A stretch of DNA of 64,000 nucleotides from the NCBI RefSeq assembly GCF_004016515.1, contig NZ_SACT01000001.1, positions 434,001 through 498,000 on the forward strand, given 5' to 3'. The position numbers were made by a program, and so were the translations under genes. Of the stretch, positions 19,105 to 27,472 are shown piece by piece (within the stretch, counting starts at the first letter, position 1; each line of letters starts with the position of its first letter). Below the pieces are notes generated by a model that saw nothing but the letters and a program-made list of their open reading frames with translations, did no database searches and had not been told where the DNA came from. The DNA comes from Rubrivivax albus (GTDB lineage: Bacteria; Pseudomonadota; Gammaproteobacteria; Burkholderiales; Burkholderiaceae_C).

Positions 19105-20820
19105 ATGCACCGCTGGATCGCCTCCACCGCATTGGCGCTGACGGCTCTGCTGTCGGCCTGCGGCGGCGGTGGCGGTGGCAGCGACGGCAGCGCCGACACC
19201 CCGCTGCCGATGGGCGGCCTGGTCGACGCCACCGTCTATTCGTCGCTGCCGAACGCGCAGCTGGCCGGCGCCGAGGAAGCCGTCGCGGTCACGTCGCATC
19301 AGCTGGCCCTGGGCGGCCGCACGCTGGCCTACACCGCCACTGCCGGCCACCTGATCGCGCGCGACCCGGTGGCCGACTCAGCCCAGGCCAAGGTCTTCTA
19401 CGTCGCGTACGAACTGGACGGCATCGGCCCGGCCGAACGCGCCACGCGCCCCGTCACCTTCTTCTACAACGGCGGCCCCGGCTCGGCCAGCGTCTGGCTG
19501 CACCTGGGCAGCTTCGGCCCCCAGCGCCTGGCCACCGGCGTGCCGGCCACCACCGCCAGCCGCCCGTTCCCGCTGGTGGACAACGCCGAGACCCTGCTCG
19601 ACGTGACCGACCTCGTCTACGTGGACGCGGTGGGCACCAGCCGCTCGCAGGCCATCGCGCCCTACGTGAACCGCGACTTCTGGGGCGTGGACGCCGACGC
19701 GGCGCTGTTCCGCGACATCGTGCGCCGCTGGCTGGCGCGGCATGGCCGCACCACCTCGCCGTTCTTCCTTTACGGCGAAAGCTACGGCGGCCCGCGCACG
19801 GCGGTGCTGGCGCGCCGTCTGCAGGAAGCCGGCCTGTGGCCCGCCGGGCTGGTGCTGCAGTCGCCGGCACTGGACTACAACAGCAACTGCGGCGTCGTCA
19901 GCACGCCGCCGATCTCCTGCGCCGGCTACCTGCCCAGCTACGCGGCCACCGGCGCCTGGCACGGGTTGACGCAGCCGGTGCCGGCCGACAGCGAGCTCGA
20001 CGCGTGGCTGGCCGATGCACGGCAGTTCGCCGCCACGTCGTGGGGGCCGGCGCTGGACGTCCACCTGGCCGGCGGGTCGGCCGATCTGAGCCTGACCGAC
20101 CCGCTGGCCCAACTGACCGGCCTGCCCGCGATCCAGTGGCAGGGCCAATACAACCTGGGCCCCACACGGTTCCGCGAAAGGCTGGTCAGCGGCCAACTGC
20201 TCGGCCGCTACGACGCCCGCATGCTGGCGCCCAACGGCAGCGCGCTGGCGGCCGAGGGCGACCCGTCCAGCACCTGGCTCACGTCGTCGTTCCAGGCCGC
20301 CATCCAGAGCCACCTGCATGACACGCTGGGCTACCGCAACACCTCCACCTACGTGCTGCTGGGCCAGGCCATCCAGTACTGGGACTTCTCGCACGACGGC
20401 CGGGATCTACCCGACACCGTGCCCGATCTCGCCGCCGCGCTGCAGGCCGACCCGGCACTGCGCGTGCTGGCCGTCAACGGCCTGCACGACCTGGCCACGC
20501 CCTTCCACGTCACCGAGACCGACCTCGCGCGACTGGGCTCGCCGCGGGTCACGGTGCGCAACTACATCGGCGGGCACATGAGCTTCCTGGACGACGGCAC
20601 GCGGCCGCTGCAGCGCGCCGACGTGGTGGCCTTCATCACCGAAGCGCTGGCGGCGCAGCCCGTTCGCCGCGCGCCGCTGCGGGCCAGTGGGCCCGTGGCG
20701 CCGGCGCCGCCGGATCGCGCTGGCGTGCCGGGCGTCGGCAGCGGACCGGTGGTGCCCGAGCCCGCAGTGCAGGCCCCGATGCGCGACCCGTGGGTGCCGC
20801 CGAGGCAGGCGCCGCGTTGA
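19105..20820 (+). CDS. S10 family serine carboxypeptidase lipoprotein
   Basis: The 571-residue protein begins with a lipoprotein signal (ALTALLSAC, lipobox LSAC), so it is probably anchored in the envelope. The S10 family is recognised by FFYNGGPGSASVWLH (oxyanion region), the nucleophile in FLYGESYGG at about Ser226, the aspartate region LAVNGLHDLATPF and the histidine in GGHMSFLDDG. Such enzymes remove C-terminal residues from peptides. The tail after about residue 520 is Pro/Ala/Arg-rich and probably disordered. It sits 29 nt after the exporter adaptor but has its own possible -10. Confidence 0.9.
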   Translation: MHRWIASTALALTALLSACGGGGGGSDGSADTPLPMGGLVDATVYSSLPNAQLAGAEEAVAVTSHQLALGGRTLAYTATAGHLIARDPVADSAQAKVFYVAYELDGIGPAERATRPVTFFYNGGPGSASVWLHLGSFGPQRLATGVPATTASRPFPLVDNAETLLDVTDLVYVDAVGTSRSQAIAPYVNRDFWGVDADAALFRDIVRRWLARHGRTTSPFFLYGESYGGPRTAVLARRLQEAGLWPAGLVLQSPALDYNSNCGVVSTPPISCAGYLPSYAATGAWHGLTQPVPADSELDAWLADARQFAATSWGPALDVHLAGGSADLSLTDPLAQLTGLPAIQWQGQYNLGPTRFRERLVSGQLLGRYDARMLAPNGSALAAEGDPSSTWLTSSFQAAIQSHLHDTLGYRNTSTYVLLGQAIQYWDFSHDGRDLPDTVPDLAAALQADPALRVLAVNGLHDLATPFHVTETDLARLGSPRVTVRNYIGGHMSFLDDGTRPLQRADVVAFITEALAAQPVRRAPLRASGPVAPAPPDRAGVPGVGSGPVVPEPAVQAPMRDPWVPPRQAPR

Positions 20821-21389
20821 ACGCGGTGGGGGCCGCCGGTGCGCTGCCGCCGGTCGTGCACGTCGGCCGCGAGACACCGGCGGCACTGCGCGCCATGCTG
20901 GCGCAGGCCGGCGTGCGGCTGAACCCGCTGGCCGAGCAGTTGTTCAGCGACACGCGCTTCGAGGTGCCCGCCCGGCCCCGGCCGTTCGCCGTTGCGGCCG
21001 TGCAGGTCGCCGCGCTGGGGCACGCCGAGGGCGGCACGTTCGAGGCCATCGCCCGCAGCGCGGCACGGCAGGGCCTGCAGCCCTGCCCGCTGGCGCTCGC
21101 GCCCTGGCTGCGCCTGCAGTGGCTGGCCCAGCCCGAAGCGCCCACGGGCGCACCGTCCGCCCGCCACCGTGCGCCGCCCGGCGCGTTCACCGTCGCCGGC
21201 GAACCCCCGCCGGACGCCCCGGACCTGCCCTGGGGCTTTTACCTGCGCCGCGTCGACGGCGTGCCCTGGCTGCGCGGTTACCGCTGCTGGTCGGGGCACG
21301 TGTGGGCGGCGGAGGACGTGCTGGTCTTCCGGCAGGCACCCACCGCCGCAGGCCCAGGCGCGTCACCGATTCCATCCCCGCCCTCCTGA
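20790..21389 (+). CDS. Conserved hypothetical protein, about 190-199 residues
   Basis: I do not know a function. The body reads VVHVGRETPAALRAMLAQAG, LNPLAEQLFSDTRFE, QGLQPCPLALAPWLRLQWL and WGFYLRRVDGVPWLRGYRCW. I recall this arrangement from a widespread family of uncharacterised bacterial proteins. No signal peptide or membrane segment is seen. Start choice is open: GTG at 20790 overlaps the peptidase gene by 31 nt, TTG at 20817 would give a four-base TTGA overlap, and GTG at 20826 lies just after. Coupling with the peptidase gene is likely either way. Confidence 0.7.
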   Translation: MGAAEAGAALNAVGAAGALPPVVHVGRETPAALRAMLAQAGVRLNPLAEQLFSDTRFEVPARPRPFAVAAVQVAALGHAEGGTFEAIARSAARQGLQPCPLALAPWLRLQWLAQPEAPTGAPSARHRAPPGAFTVAGEPPPDAPDLPWGFYLRRVDGVPWLRGYRCWSGHVWAAEDVLVFRQAPTAAGPGASPIPSPPS

Positions 21390-21402
21390 GGACGAACCCA
21401 CC

Positions 21403-21813
21403 ATGTCCACCTTGCCCCTGCCCGCCGACCCCGAAGCCGACTCGCGCGTGCGCGCCGTGTTCGACGACATCCGCGCCACGCGCAAGACCGACTTCATCAA
21501 CCACCTCTGGCGCGCGCTGGCCTTCGACCCGCCGCTGCTGGAGCGCACCTGGGCCGAGGTCAAGGCGCTGATGGCGCAGCCCACGCTGCTGGACCCGCTG
21601 ACCAAAGAGATGGTCTACATCGCGGTCTCCATCGCCAACAGCTGCAGCTACTGCGTGCACTCGCACACGGCGGCGGCGCGGGCCAAGGGCATGACCGACG
21701 CGATGCACGCCGAGCTGCTGGCCATCGTGGCCCTGGCGGCCAAGACCAACCACCTGGCCAACGGGCTGCAGCTGCCCATCGACGCCGCCTTCGATTGCAG
21801 CCAGCCCAGCTGA
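21403..21813 (+). CDS. Carboxymuconolactone decarboxylase/AhpD family protein
   Basis: This 136-residue all-helical protein carries the AhpD-type redox motif CSYCVHSH, with an upstream glutamate in LTKEMVYIAVS and downstream helices rich in Ala. Members reduce peroxides or act on small ring lactones; CxxC with the nearby His favours an alkylhydroperoxidase-like activity. The frame is open much further upstream but only as a shadow; the ATG at 21403 has a GAGGA site 11 nt upstream. It is followed 7 nt later by a PPOX flavoprotein, suggesting a small redox operon. Confidence 0.88.
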   Translation: MSTLPLPADPEADSRVRAVFDDIRATRKTDFINHLWRALAFDPPLLERTWAEVKALMAQPTLLDPLTKEMVYIAVSIANSCSYCVHSHTAAARAKGMTDAMHAELLAIVALAAKTNHLANGLQLPIDAAFDCSQPS

Positions 21814-21820
21814 CCCGCCC

Positions 21821-22471
21821 ATGCCTACCATCACCCCACACCGCCTGACGCCGCATGTCGTCGCCACCGAGGCCGAGCTGCGTGCGCTGATCGGCGAACC
21901 TGCGCCGCTGACCTGCGCCAAGATCAGCGATCGCCTGAACCCGATGACGCGCCTGTTCGTCGAGCGTTCGCCCTTCGTGGGCCTGGCCACCAGCGACGCC
22001 GACGGCCGCTGCGACCTGAGCCCGCGCGGCGACCCGCCCGGCTTCGTGCGCATCCTCGACGACCGCACGCTGCTGCTGCCCGAGCGCCCCGGCAACCGGC
22101 TGGCCGATTCGCTGCGCAACCTGCTGGCCAACCCGCGCATCGGCCTGCTGTTCGTGGTGCCCGGCGTGAGCGACACCTTCCGCGTCAACGGCCGCGCGAC
22201 GATCACCACCGACCCCGCGCTGCTCGCCCCTTGCAGCGTGGAGGGCAAGGCACCGCGGCTGGGCATCCTGGTCGACGTGGAGGAGGCCTACACGCAGTGC
22301 TCCAAGGCCTTCATCCGCTCGCAGCTGTGGGACCCGGCGCGCCATGTCGACCCACGGACCATGCCCACCGGCGGCCAAGTGCACCGCGCGATCCAGGGCG
22401 AGGCCTTCGACGCGGACGGCTACGACGCCGAACGCGCCGAGCGCTACGCGCAGCGCGTCGGCTTCTACTGA
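21821..22471 (+). CDS. FMN-binding pyridoxamine 5'-phosphate oxidase-like protein (MSMEG_1061 type)
   Basis: This 216-residue split-barrel flavoprotein has the stretch FVGLATSDADGRCDLSPRGD followed by VRILDDRTLLLPERPGNRL and NPRIGLLFVVPG. These match the MSMEG_1061 branch of the PPOX superfamily, whose members bind FMN or F420. The C-terminal QCSKAFIRSQLWDP is typical of that branch. Substrate is unknown. It lies 7 nt after the AhpD-like gene and converges with the acyl-CoA synthetase gene. Confidence 0.85.
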   Translation: MPTITPHRLTPHVVATEAELRALIGEPAPLTCAKISDRLNPMTRLFVERSPFVGLATSDADGRCDLSPRGDPPGFVRILDDRTLLLPERPGNRLADSLRNLLANPRIGLLFVVPGVSDTFRVNGRATITTDPALLAPCSVEGKAPRLGILVDVEEAYTQCSKAFIRSQLWDPARHVDPRTMPTGGQVHRAIQGEAFDADGYDAERAERYAQRVGFY

Positions 22472-22493
22472 CGGGCGCTCCGACGCCCGGGCG

Positions 22494-25148
22494 TCACAGC
22501 GCCAGCCGCACCCGCTTCACGCCGGCTTCGGCGCCGGGCTCCACCGTGAAGCCGAGATCGCGCGCCAGCGCCAGCATGCGCGCGTTCTCGGCCAGCACCT
22601 CGGCGGTGAGCACCTGCGTGCCGCGGCTGCGGTGGTAGTCGATGAGTTTGCGCAGCAAACGCTCGCCCAGGCCGCCGCCCTTGAGGTCGCTGCGCACCAC
22701 GATGCCGAATTCGGCACCGACGTTGTCCGGGTCGGTCACGCCGCGCACCACGGCCAGCGTGTCGCCGTTTGCGTCCAGCGCGATGAAGGCCATCTCGCGT
22801 TCGTAGTCGATCTGCGTCAGCCGCGCCAGTTCGCTGTGCTCGATGCTGCGGCGGCTGTAGAAGATGCGCAGGCGGATGTCCTCCGGGTCCAGCCGTTCCA
22901 GGAAGGCGCGGTGGCGGGCCTCGTCCTCGGGCCGGATCGGGCGCACGGTGATCGGCCGGCCCTGCCAGTCCCAGTGCTCCATCAGTGCCGCCGGGTAGGG
23001 CCGGATCGCGAAGCGGGCCTCGCCGGCCGGCGCACCCGGCAGCACGCGCACGCGGGCGTCCAGGGCCACCACGCCGCGCGCGTCGGCCAGCAGCGGGTTG
23101 ATGTCCAATTCCACCACCGCCGGCAGCGCCGCCAGCAGGCGCGACACGTGCACCAGCGTATCCAGCACCGCGTCCATGGCCACCGGCGGCACGTCGCGCC
23201 AGCCGTGCATCAGTTTCGCGATGCGCGTGCGCTCCACCAGGGCGCGCGCCAGGGGGCGGTTCAGCGGTGGCAGGGCCAGTGCGCGGTCGGCCACCACCTC
23301 CACCGCGGTGCCGCCCTGGCCGAACAGGATCACCGGGCCGAACAGCGGGTCCAGGCTGGCGCCGACGATGAGCTCCAGCGCCTGCGAACGTTTCACCATC
23401 GCCTGCACGCTGAAGCCCTGCAGCGCGGCGTCGGGCCGGCGCGCACGCACACGCGCCAGCATCGCGTCGATGGCGCCGCGCAGCGCGGCTTCGTCGGCGA
23501 GGTCCAGCACCACGCCGCCGACGTCGCTCTTGTGCGAGATGTCGGTCGAGAGGATCTTCAGCGCCACCGGCCAGCCGATGGCCCGGGCCGCGGCCACGGC
23601 CTCGTCGGCGTCCAGCCCCACGCGCCGCGTGGCCGCCACCGGGATGCCGGCCGCGGCCAGCACGGCCTTGGCCTCGGGCTCGGTCAGCATCTCGCGGCCT
23701 TCGGCCAGCGCGCTGTCGATCACCGCCTGCGCGGTGGCGATGTCGAAGGGCGCCTCGGCGGCATCGGCCGTCGGCGTCTCCAGCAGCGCGGCCTGGTGGC
23801 GCTTCCAGGTGGCCAGCGTGGCCACCGCCTGCACCGCCTGCTCCGGCGTGTCGTAGCAGGCCAGGCCCGCGGCCTGGAACCGCGCGCGCGCCTGCGCCAC
23901 CGCGTCACCGCCCAGCCAGGCGCTGACCAAGCGCGTGGCCTGCGGTTGCAGTTTCGGCACCAGGGCCTCGGCGATGCGCGCGCTGGGCACGATGGCGGTG
24001 GGCGCGTGCGTGAACAGCAGCATGCCGGCCGCCGGGTCGGCCAGCAGGGCGTCGAAGGCGGCGAGGTATCGCGCCTCGGGCGCATCGCCGATCAGGTCCA
24101 CCGGGTTGGCGTGCGACCAGTTGGCCGGCAGCGCGGCGTCGAGCTGCGCGCGCACCGTGTCGCCCAGCGGCGCCAGCGTCAGCCCGGCCTGCGCCGCCGC
24201 GTCGGCCGCCATCACACCGGCGCCGCCGCCGTTGGTGACGACGGTCAGGCGGTCGGGGTCGATGCCCGGGGAGCCGCCGGCCAGGCGGTCCAGCGTCAGC
24301 GCGGCGTCGAACAGGTCCTGCAGCGTGTCCACCCGCAGCAGGCCGGCGCGCTGCACGGCGGCGTCGAAGACCGCGTCGGAACCCGCCAGCGCGCCGGTGT
24401 GCGACGAGGCCGCCGCCTGCCCCTGCGCCGAGCGCCCGGCCTTGACCAGGATCACCGGCTTGTTGCGTGCCGCCGCGCGCGCGGCCGACATGAACTTGCG
24501 CGCCTCGCGGATGCTCTCCACGTAGAGCAGGATGGCGCGCGTCTTCGCATCGCCGGCCAGCCAGTCGAGCATGTCGCCGAAGTCCACGTCGGCACTCTCG
24601 CCCAGCGACACGAAGTGCGAGAAGCCCACGCCGCGCGCCCGTGCCCAGTCCAGCAGCGCCGTGACCAGCGCGCCCGACTGAGACACGAAGGCCAGTTGCC
24701 CCGGTTCGGCGTTCACGTGCGCGAAGCTGGCATTCAGCCCGATGTGCGGCGCCAGCAGGCCCAGGCAGTTCGGCCCCAGGATGCGCAGCAGGTGCGCGCG
24801 TGCGGCGTCCAGCATCGCCTGCTTCTGCGCAGCGTCGAAGCCGGCGGTGAGCACCACGGCCGCCTTCGTGCCGCGCGCGCCGAGCGCGGCGATCAGCCCC
24901 GGCACGGTGGCCGGCGGGGTGCAGATCACCGCCAGTTCCGGTGCCTGCGGCAGGTTGTCCACGCTGGCGAAGCAGGGCACCTCGCCCAGCGTCGCGTGCT
25001 TCGGGTTGACCGGCCACACCGGGCCGGCGAAGCCGCCGGCACGCAGGTTGCGCCAGACGGTGCCGCCGACGCTGGCCTCGCGCAGGCTGGCGCCGATGAC
25101 GGCCACCGAGGCCGGGTCGAACAGGGAGTCGAGGTGGCGGATGCTCAT
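22494..25148 (-). CDS. ADP-forming acyl-CoA synthetase fused to GNAT acetyltransferase
   Basis: The protein is 884 residues from the ATG at 25148; the longer frame crosses the divergent promoter region. Domains in order: CoA-binding Rossmann domain (FDPASVAVIGASLREASVG), succinyl-CoA-ligase-like domains with the phospho-His region (SSHTGALAGSD), an ATP-grasp domain (GWPVALKILSTDISHKSDVGG), and a C-terminal GNAT domain (IVVRSDLKGGGLGERLLRKL). The architecture matches Pat/PatZ-type protein lysine acetyltransferases that acetylate acetyl-CoA synthetase, so the protein may control carbon metabolism by acetylation. It diverges from a universal stress protein gene. Confidence 0.93.
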   Translation of the reverse strand: MSIRHLDSLFDPASVAVIGASLREASVGGTVWRNLRAGGFAGPVWPVNPKHATLGEVPCFASVDNLPQAPELAVICTPPATVPGLIAALGARGTKAAVVLTAGFDAAQKQAMLDAARAHLLRILGPNCLGLLAPHIGLNASFAHVNAEPGQLAFVSQSGALVTALLDWARARGVGFSHFVSLGESADVDFGDMLDWLAGDAKTRAILLYVESIREARKFMSAARAAARNKPVILVKAGRSAQGQAAASSHTGALAGSDAVFDAAVQRAGLLRVDTLQDLFDAALTLDRLAGGSPGIDPDRLTVVTNGGGAGVMAADAAAQAGLTLAPLGDTVRAQLDAALPANWSHANPVDLIGDAPEARYLAAFDALLADPAAGMLLFTHAPTAIVPSARIAEALVPKLQPQATRLVSAWLGGDAVAQARARFQAAGLACYDTPEQAVQAVATLATWKRHQAALLETPTADAAEAPFDIATAQAVIDSALAEGREMLTEPEAKAVLAAAGIPVAATRRVGLDADEAVAAARAIGWPVALKILSTDISHKSDVGGVVLDLADEAALRGAIDAMLARVRARRPDAALQGFSVQAMVKRSQALELIVGASLDPLFGPVILFGQGGTAVEVVADRALALPPLNRPLARALVERTRIAKLMHGWRDVPPVAMDAVLDTLVHVSRLLAALPAVVELDINPLLADARGVVALDARVRVLPGAPAGEARFAIRPYPAALMEHWDWQGRPITVRPIRPEDEARHRAFLERLDPEDIRLRIFYSRRSIEHSELARLTQIDYEREMAFIALDANGDTLAVVRGVTDPDNVGAEFGIVVRSDLKGGGLGERLLRKLIDYHRSRGTQVLTAEVLAENARMLALARDLGFTVEPGAEAGVKRVRLAL

Positions 25149-25193
25149 GCCCGCATGATGCCGGTGGCGCATGTCGCCACGGCGACCGGTGGG

Positions 25194-25207
25194 TTGACCG
25201 ACATCAA
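25194..25207. promoter_or_regulatory. FNR/Anr-type box upstream of universal stress gene
   Basis: TTGACCGACATCAA carries both TTGA and TCAA half-sites at FNR spacing, one base off the TTGAT-N4-ATCAA consensus. It is centred 52 nt before the universal stress protein ATG and about the same distance from the divergent synthetase start. Universal stress genes of betaproteobacteria are often Anr/FNR targets. Confidence 0.5.
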
Positions 25208-25252
25208 GCCCGCGCCGATCCTGCGCGGGATGATGGCTGAAGGAGGTTCGAC

Positions 25253-25663
25253 ATGAAGATTCTGGTTCCCGCCGACGGTTCACCCGCTGCGATGGCGGCG
25301 CTGCGGCACGTGCTCGATCTGCGCACGGCTGGCCTGCAAGCCAGCGTGGTGCTGGTCAACGTGCAGCCGCCGGCCACGCTGTACGAGGTGGTCACGGCCC
25401 ACGACCCCGACGTGATCCGCGAGGTCAAGGGCGCCGCCGGCGCCGACCTGCTGGCGCCGGCCGAAGCGCTGCTGCAGAAGCACGGCGGCGACTACGAACT
25501 GGAGGTGGCCGGCGGCGAGCCGGCGCCGATGATCGTGGAACTGGCGGAGAACTACGGCTGCGGGCTGATCGTGATGGGTGGCGACAGCGATGTGGTGGAC
25601 GACGTGGTGGCCCACAGTACGCTGCCGGTGACCGTGGTGCCGCTGCCGGAGGACGACGCCTAG
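25253..25663 (+). CDS. Universal stress protein (UspA fold) lacking the ATP-binding glycine motif
   Basis: This 136-residue protein has an ideal AAGGAGG site 6 nt upstream. It starts MKILVPADGSPAAMAALRH, the first UspA strand and helix, and ends PVTVVPLPEDD. The usual GX2GX9G(S/T) nucleotide motif after VMG is missing: the sequence VMGGDSDVVDDVVAHSTLPV shortens that loop and has no GS. It therefore probably belongs to the non-ATP-binding class. The upstream FNR-like box suggests induction under low oxygen. Confidence 0.9.
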   Translation: MKILVPADGSPAAMAALRHVLDLRTAGLQASVVLVNVQPPATLYEVVTAHDPDVIREVKGAAGADLLAPAEALLQKHGGDYELEVAGGEPAPMIVELAENYGCGLIVMGGDSDVVDDVVAHSTLPVTVVPLPEDDA

Positions 25664-25682
25664 CACCCTCGACCCGATGGCC

Positions 25683-25688
25683 TAGCAT
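25683..25688 (+). promoter_or_regulatory. -10-like hexamer TAGCAT upstream of DNA ligase gene
   Basis: TAGCAT ends 6 nt before the ligase ATG, which lacks a Shine-Dalgarno. The spacing is the same as at ubiJ and would give a leaderless transcript. Confidence 0.33.
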
Positions 25689-25694
25689 CGCCGC

Positions 25695-27389
25695 ATGCGG
25701 CGATTCGCCCAGCTGTACCAGTCGCTCGACGCCAGCACCGCCACCAACGACAAGCTCGCCGCGCTGCAGGCCTACTTTGCTGCGGCCCCGGCGGACGATG
25801 CCGCCTGGGCGGTGTACTTTCTCGCCGGCGGCAAGCCGCGCCAGGTGGTGCCCACGGCGTTGATGCGCGAGACGGCCTGCGCCATGGCCGGCATCGACGA
25901 CTGGCTGTTCGAGGCCTGCTACCAGGCCGTGGGCGACCTGGCCGAGACCATCGCCCATGTGCTGCCACCGCCGGCGGGCGCCGTCGACGACGCCGGCCTG
26001 GCCGAATGGGTGGAACAGCGCCTGCTGCCGCTGCGCGGCCTGCCACCGGCCGAGCAGGCGGCGCGGCTGCGCCAGGCCTGGTCGGTGCTCGACGCCACCG
26101 GGCGCTTCCTGCTGGTCAAGCTCATCGGTGGCGGCTTCCGGGTCGGCGTGAGCAAGCTGCTGGTCACGCGGGCGCTGGCCGCGGTGGCGGGGCTGGACGC
26201 CAAGCAGGTGGCACAGCGCCTGATGGGCTGGACCGACGCCAGGCGCGCGCCCACCGCCGCGCGCTACCGTGCGCTGCTGGACCCGGACACCGCCGCCCAG
26301 GCCGAGGCCGGCCAGCCCTATCCCTTCTTCCTGGCGCACCCGCTGCAGGCCGAGCCACGGAGCCTGGGCGACGCCGCCGACTGGATCGCCGAGTGGAAGT
26401 ACGACGGCATCCGCGCCCAGGTGGTCCGGCGCGCCGGGCAGTGCTGGATCTGGTCACGCGGCGAAGAGCTGATGGCCGGGCGCTTCCCGGAGATCGAGGC
26501 CTGGGCGCAGGCGCTGCCCGACGGCACGGTGCTCGACGGCGAGGTCCTGGTCTGGCCCGACGGCGCACCGGCGCCAGCGGCCTTCAACGTGCTGCAGCAG
26601 CGCATCACGCGCAAGACGCTGCCGAAGAAGCTGCTGGCCGAGGCGCCGGTGCGCTTCCTGGCCTATGACCTGCTCGAGAGCGACGGTACTGACCGCCGTG
26701 GCGAACCACAGCACCAGCGGCGCGCACGGCTGGAAGCCCTGCTGCCGGTGCGCGACGTCTCGCCGCGCGTCTCCGGGCCCGACTGGCCGGCCTTGACCGC
26801 CGCACGCGCGGAAAGCCGCGCCCGTGGCGTGGAGGGCCTGATGCTCAAGCACCGCGATGCCCACTATGGCCAGGGCCGCACCAAAGCCGACGGCGCCAGC
26901 TCGGCCTGGTGGAAGTGGAAGGTCGACCCGCTGACCGCCGACGCCGTGCTGGTCTACGCCCAGGCCGGACACGGCCGCCGCGCCAGCGTCTACACCGACT
27001 ACACCTTCGCGGTGTGGAACCGGCCGCCGCACGACGCGGCCGAAGCGCAGGCGGTGGTGGACGCCATCGCCCGCCGCGAGCCGGCGCCGCGCGACGACCC
27101 GCAGGCGCTGCAGCTGGTGCCCTTCGCCAAGGCCTATTCGGGCCTGACCGACGCCGAGTTCGCCGCCGTGGACAAGGTCATCCGCGCGACGACGCTGGAG
27201 AAGTTCGGCCCCGTGCGCAGCGTGCGGCCCACGCTCGTCTTCGAACTCGGCTTCGAGGGCATCGGCCCCAGCCCGCGCCACAAGAGCGGCATCGCGGTGC
27301 GCTTCCCGCGCATGCTGCGCCTGCGCCGAGACAAGCCGCTGCACGAGGCCGACACGCTGGAGACCCTGCGCCAGCTGTCCGCACCCTGA
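25695..27389 (+). CDS. ATP-dependent DNA ligase (exonuclease/helicase-associated type)
   Basis: This 564-residue ligase has an N-terminal helical DNA-binding domain (residues 1-200, MRRFAQLYQSLDASTATNDK), an adenylation domain with the nucleophilic lysine in EWKYDGIRAQ (Lys235), motif III in RFLAYDLLESDG, motif IV in EGLMLKHRDAHY and motif V in WWKWKVDPLTADAVLVYA, then an OB fold ending near PSPRHKSGIAVRFPRM. This full-length form is the one normally clustered with a metallo-beta-lactamase exonuclease and a DEXH helicase; the exonuclease is at 13132-14160 in this window. It seals nicks with ATP, probably in repair. Confidence 0.93.
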   Translation: MRRFAQLYQSLDASTATNDKLAALQAYFAAAPADDAAWAVYFLAGGKPRQVVPTALMRETACAMAGIDDWLFEACYQAVGDLAETIAHVLPPPAGAVDDAGLAEWVEQRLLPLRGLPPAEQAARLRQAWSVLDATGRFLLVKLIGGGFRVGVSKLLVTRALAAVAGLDAKQVAQRLMGWTDARRAPTAARYRALLDPDTAAQAEAGQPYPFFLAHPLQAEPRSLGDAADWIAEWKYDGIRAQVVRRAGQCWIWSRGEELMAGRFPEIEAWAQALPDGTVLDGEVLVWPDGAPAPAAFNVLQQRITRKTLPKKLLAEAPVRFLAYDLLESDGTDRRGEPQHQRRARLEALLPVRDVSPRVSGPDWPALTAARAESRARGVEGLMLKHRDAHYGQGRTKADGASSAWWKWKVDPLTADAVLVYAQAGHGRRASVYTDYTFAVWNRPPHDAAEAQAVVDAIARREPAPRDDPQALQLVPFAKAYSGLTDAEFAAVDKVIRATTLEKFGPVRSVRPTLVFELGFEGIGPSPRHKSGIAVRFPRMLRLRRDKPLHEADTLETLRQLSAP

Positions 27390-27472
27390 CGCGCCTGGGC
27401 GTCTGCTCAGCGCGGAACGATGGCGGAACGCCGGCGCGCTGCAATGTGGCCCGTCGTGTCGGAGGGCCGCAG

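Noticed and set aside
22344-25256. 970-residue plus-strand open frame
   Set aside because: It is antisense to the acyl-CoA synthetase/GNAT gene, with biased composition and no motif.
27392-27407. Short inverted repeat GACGC...GCGTC after the DNA ligase stop
   Set aside because: The stem is only 5 bp with a 6-nt loop and no T-run, so it is not a convincing terminator.
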